DNA of 64,000 nucleotides. Origin: Pseudomonas fluorescens. GTDB lineage: Bacteria; Pseudomonadota; Gammaproteobacteria; Pseudomonadales; Pseudomonadaceae. The stretch is from NCBI RefSeq assembly GCF_900636825.1, contig NZ_LR134318.1, forward strand, positions 839,501-903,500, read 5' to 3'. Position 1 is the first letter of the stretch. Each line of letters opens with the position of its first letter. Positions 51,042 through 58,108 of the stretch are shown here, in pieces. The notes below the pieces were generated by a model. The model ran no database searches and was not told where the DNA came from. It worked only from the letters and a program-made list of their open reading frames with translations. The translations under genes and the position numbers were made by a program.

Positions 51042-51280
51042 CGAACCGATGCGCTTTCTACAATGATGAAAAGCGCCTCAATCGTGGCGGGGTTCAAGCA
51101 GCGAGCAGCTTCCAGCCCTTCCACAAAACCCTCGGCGCGTTCGACCGCCAGGCGGATATCGGCCTCACCCTGAGCATCCGAAACCCTGCGCACGTGACCG
51201 CCGATCTTGCTCTGCATTACTTGTGGAAGCTCGAGATCTTCAAGGTTCTTCATGGCGCTGGCCACTTCATTCCTCTTCAC
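51035..51280 (-). CDS. hypothetical protein, second gene of SOS-linked pair
   Basis: 81 residues from GTG 51280 (GGAG 5 bases upstream). Mets at 51316 or 51352 are alternatives that overlap the upstream gene more. Helical: VMQSKIGGHVRRVSDAQGEA and VERAEGFVEGLEAARCLNPA. Overlaps the upstream gene by 14 bases and the Rz stop by 7 on the other strand. No family recognised, though the pair recurs in Pseudomonas prophages as far as I recall. Confidence 0.6.
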   Translation of the reverse strand: MKRNEVASAMKNLEDLELPQVMQSKIGGHVRRVSDAQGEADIRLAVERAEGFVEGLEAARCLNPATIEALFIIVESASVRH

Positions 51281-51596
51281 TGTCTCTCCGCTCCTGGAGC
51301 AATCGCTGGTTTTCATCATGGAGAAAGCTCCTTTGGTGTTCAACTTGAACAAATTTACGCTTCTCAGTCAGTAACTCCGATTCAACTGACATGAGCTTTG
51401 CTCTCAGAGAATCCCTCTCCTGTGTGATCCGGTCATTATCCCGAACCAAGCCTTGAACGTTTTCCAGCGCTCGCTGCAGCTGAAGGGTGAGCGCTTCGAA
51501 TTCGTTCTCGTACATCCGGAGCTGATGCCGGCAGGTTTCGAGCGGAGTCGGGGTGCCGAGCCAATCGTCGGTGTCTTCTATATAGAGGGGGTCCAC
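51267..51596 (-). CDS. coiled-coil protein behind an SOS box
   Basis: 109 residues from GTG 51596 (AAGG upstream). The longer frame to 51683 would translate the LexA-type box and is rejected. Starts VDPLYIEDTDDWLGTPTPLE; most of the rest is coiled coil (LTLQLQRALENVQGLVRDND, VEHQRSFLHDENQRLL) ending in EEE. A LexA-type site lies 20 bases upstream, so expression should follow DNA damage together with lysis. Function unknown. Confidence 0.65.
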   Translation of the reverse strand: MDPLYIEDTDDWLGTPTPLETCRHQLRMYENEFEALTLQLQRALENVQGLVRDNDRITQERDSLRAKLMSVESELLTEKRKFVQVEHQRSFLHDENQRLLQERRDSEEE

Positions 51597-51615
51597 GGAG
51601 GCGCCTTGCTGAGTA

Positions 51616-51631
51616 CTGTTTGGATGTACAG
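51616..51631 (-). promoter_or_regulatory. LexA-type SOS box
   Basis: CTGTTTGGATGTACAG, fitting CTG-N10-CAG, within the wider palindrome TACTGT...ACAGTA. It is 20 bases upstream of the GTG of the coiled-coil gene. Confidence 0.75.
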
Positions 51632-51704
51632 TAATCGAGGCGCCGTAACTGGGCGACCTTAAGGCGACGAGCTGCAGGCACAACCATTCAACGTGGAACT
51701 GGCG

Positions 51705-51935
51705 TCAATTTAGCTTAAGCATCTGCGCCAGTAATGGATCATTCGACCCCAAGACGGCCGCCTGTATATCCACGAAGTACATGCCTCCCGTAATTTCACC
51801 TACGACCTCGCCCTCTTCAATCCATTTTTTCAGCTGCTGCAGGCTAGGTTTATTGCCCGCATAGCGCAGCTTTCGATACTCGCTGGCCTCCATCAGCCTG
51901 GGCAGTCTAACGGTGACCTGAGAAAGAATTTTCAT
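51705..51935 (-). CDS. hypothetical protein in excision-type cassette
   Basis: 76 residues (MKILSQVTVRLPRLMEASEY, KKWIEEGEVVGEITGGMYFV). A possible MerR/Xis-like winged fold. Overlaps the excisionase-like gene by 4 bases. Often found between an excisionase and an integrase gene; no integrase follows here. Confidence 0.6.
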   Translation of the reverse strand: MKILSQVTVRLPRLMEASEYRKLRYAGNKPSLQQLKKWIEEGEVVGEITGGMYFVDIQAAVLGSNDPLLAQMLKLN

Positions 51936-52168
51936 ACTCCTTGCCCTCTCCGAGCCGCCTCTACACGCTCAACCAGACTGCTTCCAGCCGTCCTATCAAG
52001 CCGCGCTGGTTCACGGTAGTGAGCATTTGGCTCCACATAGTAATTGCGCCCATGCTTGATCGGGGCAGGGGAGATTCGCCCTTCGCGTGCCCACTTTCTC
52101 AGCGTGTTTGAGCAGGGAGGCGTTCTGAAGTGATCTTTGGCCCATTCAGTGAGAGTCAGTTTGGTCAT
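51932..52168 (-). CDS. xis: excisionase family protein
   Basis: 78 residues. LTEWAKDHFRTPPCSNTLRK and WAREGRISPAPIKHGRNYYV form the winged-helix excisionase fold (PF07825-like), with a basic tail. It lies near attR, at the other end of the prophage from int, and coupled to 51705-51935. It could serve this prophage or be left from another phage. Confidence 0.75.
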   Translation of the reverse strand: MTKLTLTEWAKDHFRTPPCSNTLRKWAREGRISPAPIKHGRNYYVEPNAHYREPARLDRTAGSSLVERVEAARRGQGV

Positions 52169-52200
52169 GAAGGCACCGGGTCATGAGTTTATTATCAAAC

Positions 52201-52398
52201 TTATTTCAGTCGGAGCTCTGGCTCTTTCTTAGCTTCGCAGCGCCCTCCGAGGAGGCTGATGACAACTTGGCGCAACACCTTTGCATGCCCATCCCCGCCG
52301 CGAATGCAAGGGATCGAGTTGTCATGTAACCAGCGTGACTGAGCGGCCGGCCGCTCATAGCCCGTAAATACGGCCATTTCGTCTTTCGTTAGAAACAT
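52201..52398 (-). CDS. DUF4224-like protein
   Basis: 65 residues from Met 52398 (MFLTKDEMAVFTGYERPAAQ, RWLHDNSIPCIRGGDGHAKV). The upstream part of the longer frame is antisense to an Rz remnant. DUF4224 proteins usually sit next to phage integrases. First gene of the excision-type cassette. Confidence 0.72.
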   Translation of the reverse strand: MFLTKDEMAVFTGYERPAAQSRWLHDNSIPCIRGGDGHAKVLRQVVISLLGGRCEAKKEPELRLK

Positions 52399-52454
52399 AT
52401 CGTTCGCTCGTGCAATGCTTATAACCCCTGCATTTGCTGCCGCTTGCGAGTAAA

Positions 52455-52552
52455 GAATTATCGCCATCACCGACACCAGTGACCGCGGACTGATCGCGCT
52501 GCAAGCCTGCCAGGCATACGTGAAAGAGTTCGCTTACGCGCGCACTGAATGA
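52455..52552 (+). pseudogene. duplicate 3' end of an Rz gene
   Basis: Encodes RIIAITDTSDRGLIALQACQ then AYVKEFAYARTE and a stop, closely similar to the end of Rz at 50956-51041. The first 23 bases are identical. No start or upstream part. A scar of duplication or recombination with a related phage. Confidence 0.85.
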
Positions 52553-52579
52553 GTATAGCGGCGGTGATGTGAGGATTTG

Positions 52580-52789
52580 TCAATCCGGCGCCATCATGAC
52601 AGCCAAGGTCATCTTGATGAATTCCTCATTCTTGTTGATGGCCCATAGTGCGCCACGCACGTTCTCAGCAACCTCGGCCGAGCCTCGCTGCTCAACCCAG
52701 TTTGTCAGCTCCATGATGGCTGCTTCGAGGGCGAGCTGGTTCTCGTTAATTTTGTAGAGCAGAGAAGGGAGCAAGTCTGAATTTGGCAT
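52580..52789 (-). CDS. small hypothetical phage protein
   Basis: 69 residues from Met 52789 (GGAGGACATCAC upstream). PNSDLLPSLLYKINENQLAL and LTNWVEQRGSAEVAENVRGA, helical. A recurrent type in Pseudomonas prophages; function unknown. Confidence 0.65.
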   Translation of the reverse strand: MPNSDLLPSLLYKINENQLALEAAIMELTNWVEQRGSAEVAENVRGALWAINKNEEFIKMTLAVMMAPD

Positions 52790-52863
52790 GTGATGTCCTC
52801 CTTGATGAGGACAGCGTAGCAGTCGGAAGCGTCGAGACTTGTTTGGTAGAGAGCAGCCAGCAG

Positions 52864-53289
52864 TCACTCGTCGCGTTGCGTCGCTATGAAATAATCCAAA
52901 GAGGGGAGTTTGAAGGGAGGATGCTTAGCCCAATGGACGATTGTAGTTTTCGTCCCGCAAGGATGCCTCTGAAGATGAAGAACATATTCAGAGGTTCTGT
53001 CTCCGAACGGCTTTCCTGGGTCATAGGAAGGATAGCCAATATGATAATGCCAGAGATTGTGCTCGCGAACGAAGAGAACTTTTTTAAGCCATTCCCCGTC
53101 ATCGGTAGGGATGTCGTCGGACTTCTTCAAGCGACCTTCTAGCAGTATCAGGCCGTTTTCCTCAACGTGCGTGATGAAATTATCAACAGGGAAGAGCTCA
53201 TTCGCAGCCATGTCGAGATAGGTAATCTCGAAATGATCGCTCATGTTCACGATGTGGGCTGGCTGTTTTTCCTTCGGTTGCGTATCCAT
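52864..53289 (-). CDS. unrecognised protein of a two-gene unit at attR
   Basis: 141 residues; Met 53244 is an alternative start directly after the upstream stop. Blocks HFEITYLDMAANELFPVDNF, LWHYHIGYPSYDPGKPFGDR and TSEYVLHLQRHPCGTKTTIV suggest a compact alpha/beta protein, with a toxin-like WHYHIG segment. No family assigned. Follows a small basic gene, as toxin genes often follow antitoxins, but this is only an analogy. Confidence 0.6.
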   Translation of the reverse strand: MDTQPKEKQPAHIVNMSDHFEITYLDMAANELFPVDNFITHVEENGLILLEGRLKKSDDIPTDDGEWLKKVLFVREHNLWHYHIGYPSYDPGKPFGDRTSEYVLHLQRHPCGTKTTIVHWAKHPPFKLPSLDYFIATQRDE

Positions 53290-53450
53290 TCTCTTCGCTC
53301 TTCACCGGTTAGGCCGGCTGGAAAATTCACCACACCACTTCCTAGGGCCTTCTTCATAATTTCGAGATCGAAATTGAAGACCCGTTCCTCGGAATCATTC
53401 CTTGGCACGTTTGGTTTCTTCTGCATGTTTTTTGGCCCTTTTGGGTCCAT
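53247..53450 (-). CDS. small basic protein upstream of the attR gene
   Basis: 67 residues (second Met at 53426). MQKKPNVPRNDSEERVFNFD, then LGSGVVNFPAGLTGEERREW and a basic end. Stop TGA is 2 bases before the alternative start of the next gene. Could be a regulator or antitoxin; unproven. A CTG-N10-CAG palindrome lies 147 bases upstream. Confidence 0.55.
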   Translation of the reverse strand: MDPKGPKNMQKKPNVPRNDSEERVFNFDLEIMKKALGSGVVNFPAGLTGEERREWIRNRRKNSQPTS

Positions 53451-53596
53451 AACCTCAGCTCGTATGAGATGAGTCCCGATAAAGCAACTACACGTTAGAG
53501 TGCGCCGGGAGCCAAGCGTTCATGTTCTACTCTCGTAGCGCTGTGGCGTAACGCAATCATAGCCTAGTGATGGCTCGCTAGAGAATAGATCCAATA

Positions 53597-53612
53597 CTGT
53601 TCATTTGAACAG
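53597..53612 (-). promoter_or_regulatory. SOS-box-like palindrome near attR
   Basis: CTGTTCATTTGAACAG, perfect apart from the two central bases, fitting CTG-N10-CAG. It lies in the 53451-53737 gap, which otherwise shows no gene, upstream of the two-gene unit. Confidence 0.5.
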
Positions 53613-53688
53613 GTAAATTCGGGTGTGTGACGTGCAAAAGCTGTCATAAAGCTGGCAATACCGAGCCAAAACCACCCATTCAGACACA

Positions 53689-53719
53689 AAAAAGACACTT
53701 GCGGTAATCGCTAAGTGTC
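53689..53719 (-). terminator. terminator of the tmRNA gene (prophage-supplied)
   Basis: On the minus strand AGACACTT / AAGTGTCT with a TTTTTT run, about 20 bases beyond the tmRNA 3' end and inside the prophage. Confidence 0.82.
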
Positions 53720-53737
53720 TGATTTGTAACGCTTATT

Positions 53738-53763
53738 TGGTGGAGCCGGGGGGATTTGAACCC
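53738..53763. other. attR of the prophage (3' end of tmRNA)
   Basis: 26 bases identical to attL at 16052-16077. The insertion leaves the tmRNA gene intact. Confidence 0.92.
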
Positions 53764-54126
53764 CCGTCCGCCAGTACTCCGCTGTCGGTACTACATGCGT
53801 AGCCGTGTCTATTAAGTTAACCCTCAGCGACCCGACGGGCAGGGTGCTTTGGGCGAGTTGTGTAAGTTTTAGCCGCTTCGTCCACAACGTACTGCACGGC
53901 GATTCTGTTCTATATGACAATCATTTTGGGTTTACAGACATCCCCTGATGATTGCTGGACCCGAAGGTACCAGGAGCATTGTCAGCTGCAATTAAGCAGC
54001 GAGAGCAACACCGTATTGGTCGTCATTGGCAACTATAAGTAGTTGCAACAGTGGATTTACGACTTCTGTTACCAAGTCGGCATGCACCTAAAGTTTCGCA
54101 ACCGGCGTCGAATCCTAAACGGCCCC
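53738..54126 (-). ncRNA. ssrA: transfer-messenger RNA (tmRNA)
   Basis: 389 bases. The 5' end GGGGCCGTTTAGGATTCGAC and the 3' end with GGTTCAAATCCCCCCGGC and encoded CCA form the tRNA-like part. The tag frame (53992-54030, minus strand) encodes ANDDQYGVALAA and stops with TAA. It rescues stalled ribosomes with SmpB, which is encoded 9.3 kb away. The 3' end is the integration target of the prophage and probably of the island. Confidence 0.97.
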
Positions 54127-54221
54127 GAACTCATTGCTCAATGAATCTGTTTGAGCAACAAGCCTGCACAGTGTACGTCAATCAGCCCGCGAGGCCAACC
54201 CGCAGGTTGGCCCGGCGTTGA

Positions 54222-54500
54222 TCAATTGTTGGTGCCGGTGGCTTTGCGCATTTCCACGATGAGTTGCGAGGTTTCCGCAACGCAGTCGTCGATTTTGCCT
54301 TCGGCTTTGAGCGACTGGGCTCTGGCCACGCTGGTTTCAGCGCGCTGCACCAGCTCTGGTTTAGACGCCAACTGCGCCTTGGAATTGTTGATCGTCTGAA
54401 TATTGGCATCACACAGATCGGCTGGTTTGTCTGCGGCGAACGAAGTGGACGCCATCATCGAGGCAGTAACGAACAGACCTAACAGTACAGAACGCTTCAT
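54222..54500 (-). CDS. small exported protein of unknown function
   Basis: 92 residues from Met 54500 (GGAGATACAC upstream). Signal peptide MKRSVLLGLFVTASMMASTS, cut near SFA-AD. The mature part is helical with two Cys (DLCDANIQTINNSKAQLASK, GKIDDCVAETSQLIVEMRKA). Periplasmic; no function recognised. A GGCCAACC / GGTTGGCC hairpin lies just after the stop. Confidence 0.75.
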   Translation of the reverse strand: MKRSVLLGLFVTASMMASTSFAADKPADLCDANIQTINNSKAQLASKPELVQRAETSVARAQSLKAEGKIDDCVAETSQLIVEMRKATGTNN

Positions 54501-54564
54501 GTGTATCTCCTTGAACTGAGGGATCCAGGCTTCGCTGACCGCTGGGCGAGCCACCGAATGGAGG

Positions 54565-54586
54565 AAAAGCCCCGATTGTTCGGGGC
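54565..54586 (-). terminator. terminator of the lactate operon
   Basis: On the minus strand GCCCCGA / TCGGGGC followed by TTTTCC, 44 bases after the dehydrogenase stop. Confidence 0.78.
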
Positions 54587-54629
54587 CTGTTCTGTGGATC
54601 GCCGTCTCGCTTGAGAGTTCTATTTTTCT

Positions 54630-57440
54630 TCAGGCGACTTTCGCCCGCGTGACCCGATCGACCAGATAAACCAGCCCGTGGTAGTCGATTCCGCCATGTT
54701 GCGTCAGACCGATCTCGCACGTCCGGCTGGTCGAAATCCCTTCGCTGCAATGCTGCACCGCCTCCTTGAGCGTGCGCAGCGAGTGACTGTTCAGCTCCGG
54801 CGTGGTGAATCCCTTGTCGCCGGCAAATCCGCAGCAATGAATACCTTCCGGAATGACCACCTGCTTGCTGCATTTGCGTGCGAGGTCGATCAGCGCTTGG
54901 CTTTCGCCCAGATGCTGGGTGCTGCAGGTGACGTGCACGGCAATCGGTGCGTCTTGAGGGGTGAAGTCCAGTCGGTCGAGAAGATGCGTACGGATGAAGC
55001 GCACCGGATCGTACAGATCCAGGCGAATGTCTCCTACGTCTTGAACCAGGCGCAAGGTGCACGGGCTGGTGTCGCAGTAAATCGGGTCGAGTCCGCCGCG
55101 GCTGGCGTGCAACAGTGCGCTGATCAATTCTTGACGTTTGTGTTCGGCCTGCTCGGCGTAGCCTTTGGAGGCGAAGGGCTGGCCGCAACAGAGATTGTCG
55201 AGATTGTCCGGGAAGACCACTTGGTAACCGGCTTTTTCCAGCAGACCGCGAGTTTTGTCGTACAGCGACATCTGCTCTTTATCGCCGGCTGCGGGGCCCA
55301 TGACGCGCGAAACACAGGCTGCGAGATAGACCACCCGCGGGCGTTCGTCAGGCACGCTCGGGCTGAAGCGAATGGCTTTTTCCGGTCGGGGCATGGCGTT
55401 GGTCCATAACGGGACGTGGCCTTTGGACAAGCGTGTAAGCGTTGCCGACAACTTCGCCAATCGCGGCGCCCCAAGCATCATCCGTGCGCCGTTGGCGGCG
55501 TGCAGAGTGAAGCGTGCGCCTTGCAGGGTCTTGGCGAAATTTCCTTCGATCCAGTCAGCGCTTTTCTGATGGGTTGCGTGTCGGCCACGGAGCTTTTTCA
55601 CCAGCTCACCGGTATTGATGCCTACAGGGCAGCGTTGCGCGCACAGACCGGTCGCGGCGCAGGTGTCGATGCCTTGGTAGTCGTAGGCTTTTTCCAATTC
55701 GGTGGTGTCGATGCCGGCACGTTTTTTTGCCTGAATATCACGCCAAATGACGATGCGCTGGCGCGGGCTCAGCGTCAGCCCTTTCGATGGGCAAACCGGT
55801 TCACAGAAACCGCACTCGATGCATTTGTCGACAATCTCGTCCGCCGCCGGCAGCGGTTTGAGATGTTTGAGATGGATCTGCGGATCTTCGCTGAGCACTA
55901 CGTCCGGATTGAGAATGCCGTTCGGGTCGAGCAGACGTTTGAGCTGCCACATGAGTTGATAGGCGTCGCTGCCCCATTCCAGTTCCACGAACGGCGCCAT
56001 GTTGCGCCCGGTGCCGTGTTCGGCCTTCAGCGAGCCGCCGAATTCCACCGCGACCAATTGAGCGACGTCGTCCATGAACGCCTGATAGCGTGCGACTTCT
56101 TCCGCGCTGTTGAAGCCCTGGGTGAAGACGAAGTGCAGATTGCCTTCCAGCGCGTGTCCGAAAAGGATCGCCTCGTCGTAGGAATGTTTTTCGAACAGCT
56201 CGATCAAGCGGTTCACGCCGATCGCCAGTTGCTCAACCGGGAAGGTCACGTCTTCGATGATCACCGTAGTGCCGGTTTTGCGCACGGCACCGACGGCGGG
56301 GAAGGTATCTTTGCGGATCGCCCAGAGTCGGGCGTTTTCCACCGGGTCTTCGGTGAAGTCGACCTGTTTCTCCACGGGGAAATCGCGCAGCGAAGCCATG
56401 ATTTCCGCCAGTTGCTCCTGCAGCAATGTGGAAGACGCGGCGCGGGATTCGATGAGCAGCGCGCAGGCATTTTCCGACAGCAACTGTACGAAAGCGGGCA
56501 TGCCTTTTTTATCCTGCACCGAGCGCAGACTACGTCGGTCGAGCAGTTCCACTGCGGATACCGGTTGGCTTTTCAGCACGGTCACCGCGTTGCAGCACGT
56601 CTCGACATCCGGAAACACGATCAGCGCCGAGGCCTTGTTCGGATGATCGATGACCGTGTCGTAAGTCACCGCACTGATGAACCCGAGCGTCCCTTCGGAG
56701 CCAACCAGCAAGTGGCTCAAGATATCCACAGGCTCGTCGAAATCCACCAAGGCGTTGAGTGACAGGCCAGTGGTATTTTTCAGACGATATTTGTGGCGGA
56801 TTCGCGCAGACAGATCGGCATTCGCGCGGGTTTCGCGGCCCAATGTCGCCAGGCGTTCGAGCATTTCGCCGTGGCTTGAGCGAAATTCCGCGACGCTGGC
56901 AGGGTCTTCGGTATCCAGGCGTGTGCCATCGGCCAGCACCAGACGAATCCCGGCCAGGGTGTGATAGGTGTTTTGCGCGGTGCCGCAGCACATGCCACTG
57001 GCATTGTTGGCGACGATTCCGCCGATTTTGCAGGCATTGATCGACGCCGGGTCCGGACCGATCTTGCGCCCGAACGGTGCCAGCCAGGCGTTGGCCTGCG
57101 CGCCGATCACCCCCGGTTGCAGGCGGATCTGCGTGCCCTGCGCGCGAATCTCGCGAGCGTTCCAGTTATCCCCAAGCACAATCAGCACGGAATCGCTGAT
57201 CGCCTGCCCGGACAGGCTGGTGCCGGCGGCGCGGAATGTCACCGGAACGTGGTCGCGTTGAGCCAGTTGCAGCAGCGCTACGACCTCTTCTTCAGACTCA
57301 ACGCGGATCACCAGTTTAGGGATCAGCCGATAAAAACTGGCGTCGGTGCCAAAGGCCAGGGTCGACAGCGGATCGTCGAAACGCCGGTCAGCCGGAATCA
57401 GTTGTTCGGCATCACGCAGGAAAGCAGCAGGAAGACTCAT
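54630..57440 (-). CDS. FAD/Fe-S D-lactate dehydrogenase-type oxidoreductase
   Basis: 936 residues. The N-terminal FAD_binding_4 domain has TFRAAGTSLSGQAISDSVLI and GGIVANNASGMCCGTAQNTY, then an FAD-oxidase C domain with LFGHALEGNLHFVF and AEHGTGRNMAPFVE. A ferredoxin-like module (CIECGFCEPVCPSKG, CAATGLCAQRCPVGIN) and two CCG-type regions (NLCCGQPF, HCCGFAGDKG) follow. Such proteins oxidise D-2-hydroxyacids at the membrane and pass electrons to the quinone pool. Last gene of the lldP-lut operon, overlapping lutC by 4 bases, so D-lactate is the likely substrate. Confidence 0.88.
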   Translation of the reverse strand: MSLPAAFLRDAEQLIPADRRFDDPLSTLAFGTDASFYRLIPKLVIRVESEEEVVALLQLAQRDHVPVTFRAAGTSLSGQAISDSVLIVLGDNWNAREIRAQGTQIRLQPGVIGAQANAWLAPFGRKIGPDPASINACKIGGIVANNASGMCCGTAQNTYHTLAGIRLVLADGTRLDTEDPASVAEFRSSHGEMLERLATLGRETRANADLSARIRHKYRLKNTTGLSLNALVDFDEPVDILSHLLVGSEGTLGFISAVTYDTVIDHPNKASALIVFPDVETCCNAVTVLKSQPVSAVELLDRRSLRSVQDKKGMPAFVQLLSENACALLIESRAASSTLLQEQLAEIMASLRDFPVEKQVDFTEDPVENARLWAIRKDTFPAVGAVRKTGTTVIIEDVTFPVEQLAIGVNRLIELFEKHSYDEAILFGHALEGNLHFVFTQGFNSAEEVARYQAFMDDVAQLVAVEFGGSLKAEHGTGRNMAPFVELEWGSDAYQLMWQLKRLLDPNGILNPDVVLSEDPQIHLKHLKPLPAADEIVDKCIECGFCEPVCPSKGLTLSPRQRIVIWRDIQAKKRAGIDTTELEKAYDYQGIDTCAATGLCAQRCPVGINTGELVKKLRGRHATHQKSADWIEGNFAKTLQGARFTLHAANGARMMLGAPRLAKLSATLTRLSKGHVPLWTNAMPRPEKAIRFSPSVPDERPRVVYLAACVSRVMGPAAGDKEQMSLYDKTRGLLEKAGYQVVFPDNLDNLCCGQPFASKGYAEQAEHKRQELISALLHASRGGLDPIYCDTSPCTLRLVQDVGDIRLDLYDPVRFIRTHLLDRLDFTPQDAPIAVHVTCSTQHLGESQALIDLARKCSKQVVIPEGIHCCGFAGDKGFTTPELNSHSLRTLKEAVQHCSEGISTSRTCEIGLTQHGGIDYHGLVYLVDRVTRAKVA

Positions 57441-58108
57441 TGATCCTCCAGAATCAGCACGACCAGATCTTTCGGGCCGTGTGCGCCGTAAGCCAGCACT
57501 TGCTCGATGTCAGCGGTTTTCGACGGGCCGGAGACCAGCAGCGCGTTGGTCGGCATGCCTTGCGCCCATTCGAATTCCTCTTGCACCTGATAGAAGTCGT
57601 CGCGGATCTGGCTGGCCTTGAGCAGGGCAAAATGTACCGGCGGCACCAAACTCATCAAGCGTGGCTCTTCACGGGTTGGCCAGATAATCAGGCTGCCGGT
57701 CGCGGCGATGGCGCCGAGGGTGCCGGTGAGGCTGGCCGGGGTGTCGTTGAACAGCTCGGCTTTCCACTCTTCCATCGGTCGGTCGTAGGATTTCAGTGCT
57801 GGCAGCTCTGGATTATTCGCCCAGTGCTGCGTGATGCGTTGCCCATGCGGCGTGGTCGGCGCGATCAACAGGCTTGGCAACTGGCGATCCCTTAGCAGTT
57901 GCGCGAGCAGCGCCGGCCACTCGGCGTCCGAGGTCAGATGTATTTCGGTGTGCACCGCTTCCATCAGTTTGCGAAATTGCGGGATGCGTTGTTCGGGGCT
58001 GTAAGTGTACGGCTGCGTCAGTAGCTCGACGTCGAAGTTGTCGGCGATCGGCGTGGTGCCTGTCAGACTTTTCCGTAGCTTGCCGAGGATATTGTGCTTG
58101 GCGCTCAT
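57437..58108 (-). CDS. lutC: lactate utilisation protein LutC
   Basis: 223 residues. The LUD domain is seen in SLTGTLGAIAATGSLIIWPT and EPRLMSLVPPVHFALLKASQ, and the end in LLVSGPSKTADIEQVLAYGA and HGPKDLVVLILED. Third part of the LutABC L-lactate-oxidising complex. Four-base overlaps on both sides. Confidence 0.93.
   Translation of the reverse strand: MSAKHNILGKLRKSLTGTTPIADNFDVELLTQPYTYSPEQRIPQFRKLMEAVHTEIHLTSDAEWPALLAQLLRDRQLPSLLIAPTTPHGQRITQHWANNPELPALKSYDRPMEEWKAELFNDTPASLTGTLGAIAATGSLIIWPTREEPRLMSLVPPVHFALLKASQIRDDFYQVQEEFEWAQGMPTNALLVSGPSKTADIEQVLAYGAHGPKDLVVLILEDQ

Noticed and set aside
54409..56762. Long frames of about 250 and 450 codons overlapping the dehydrogenase gene, on both strands
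   Set aside because: They are shadows of a high-GC gene with full domain content; their products are Arg/Gln/His-rich without motifs.
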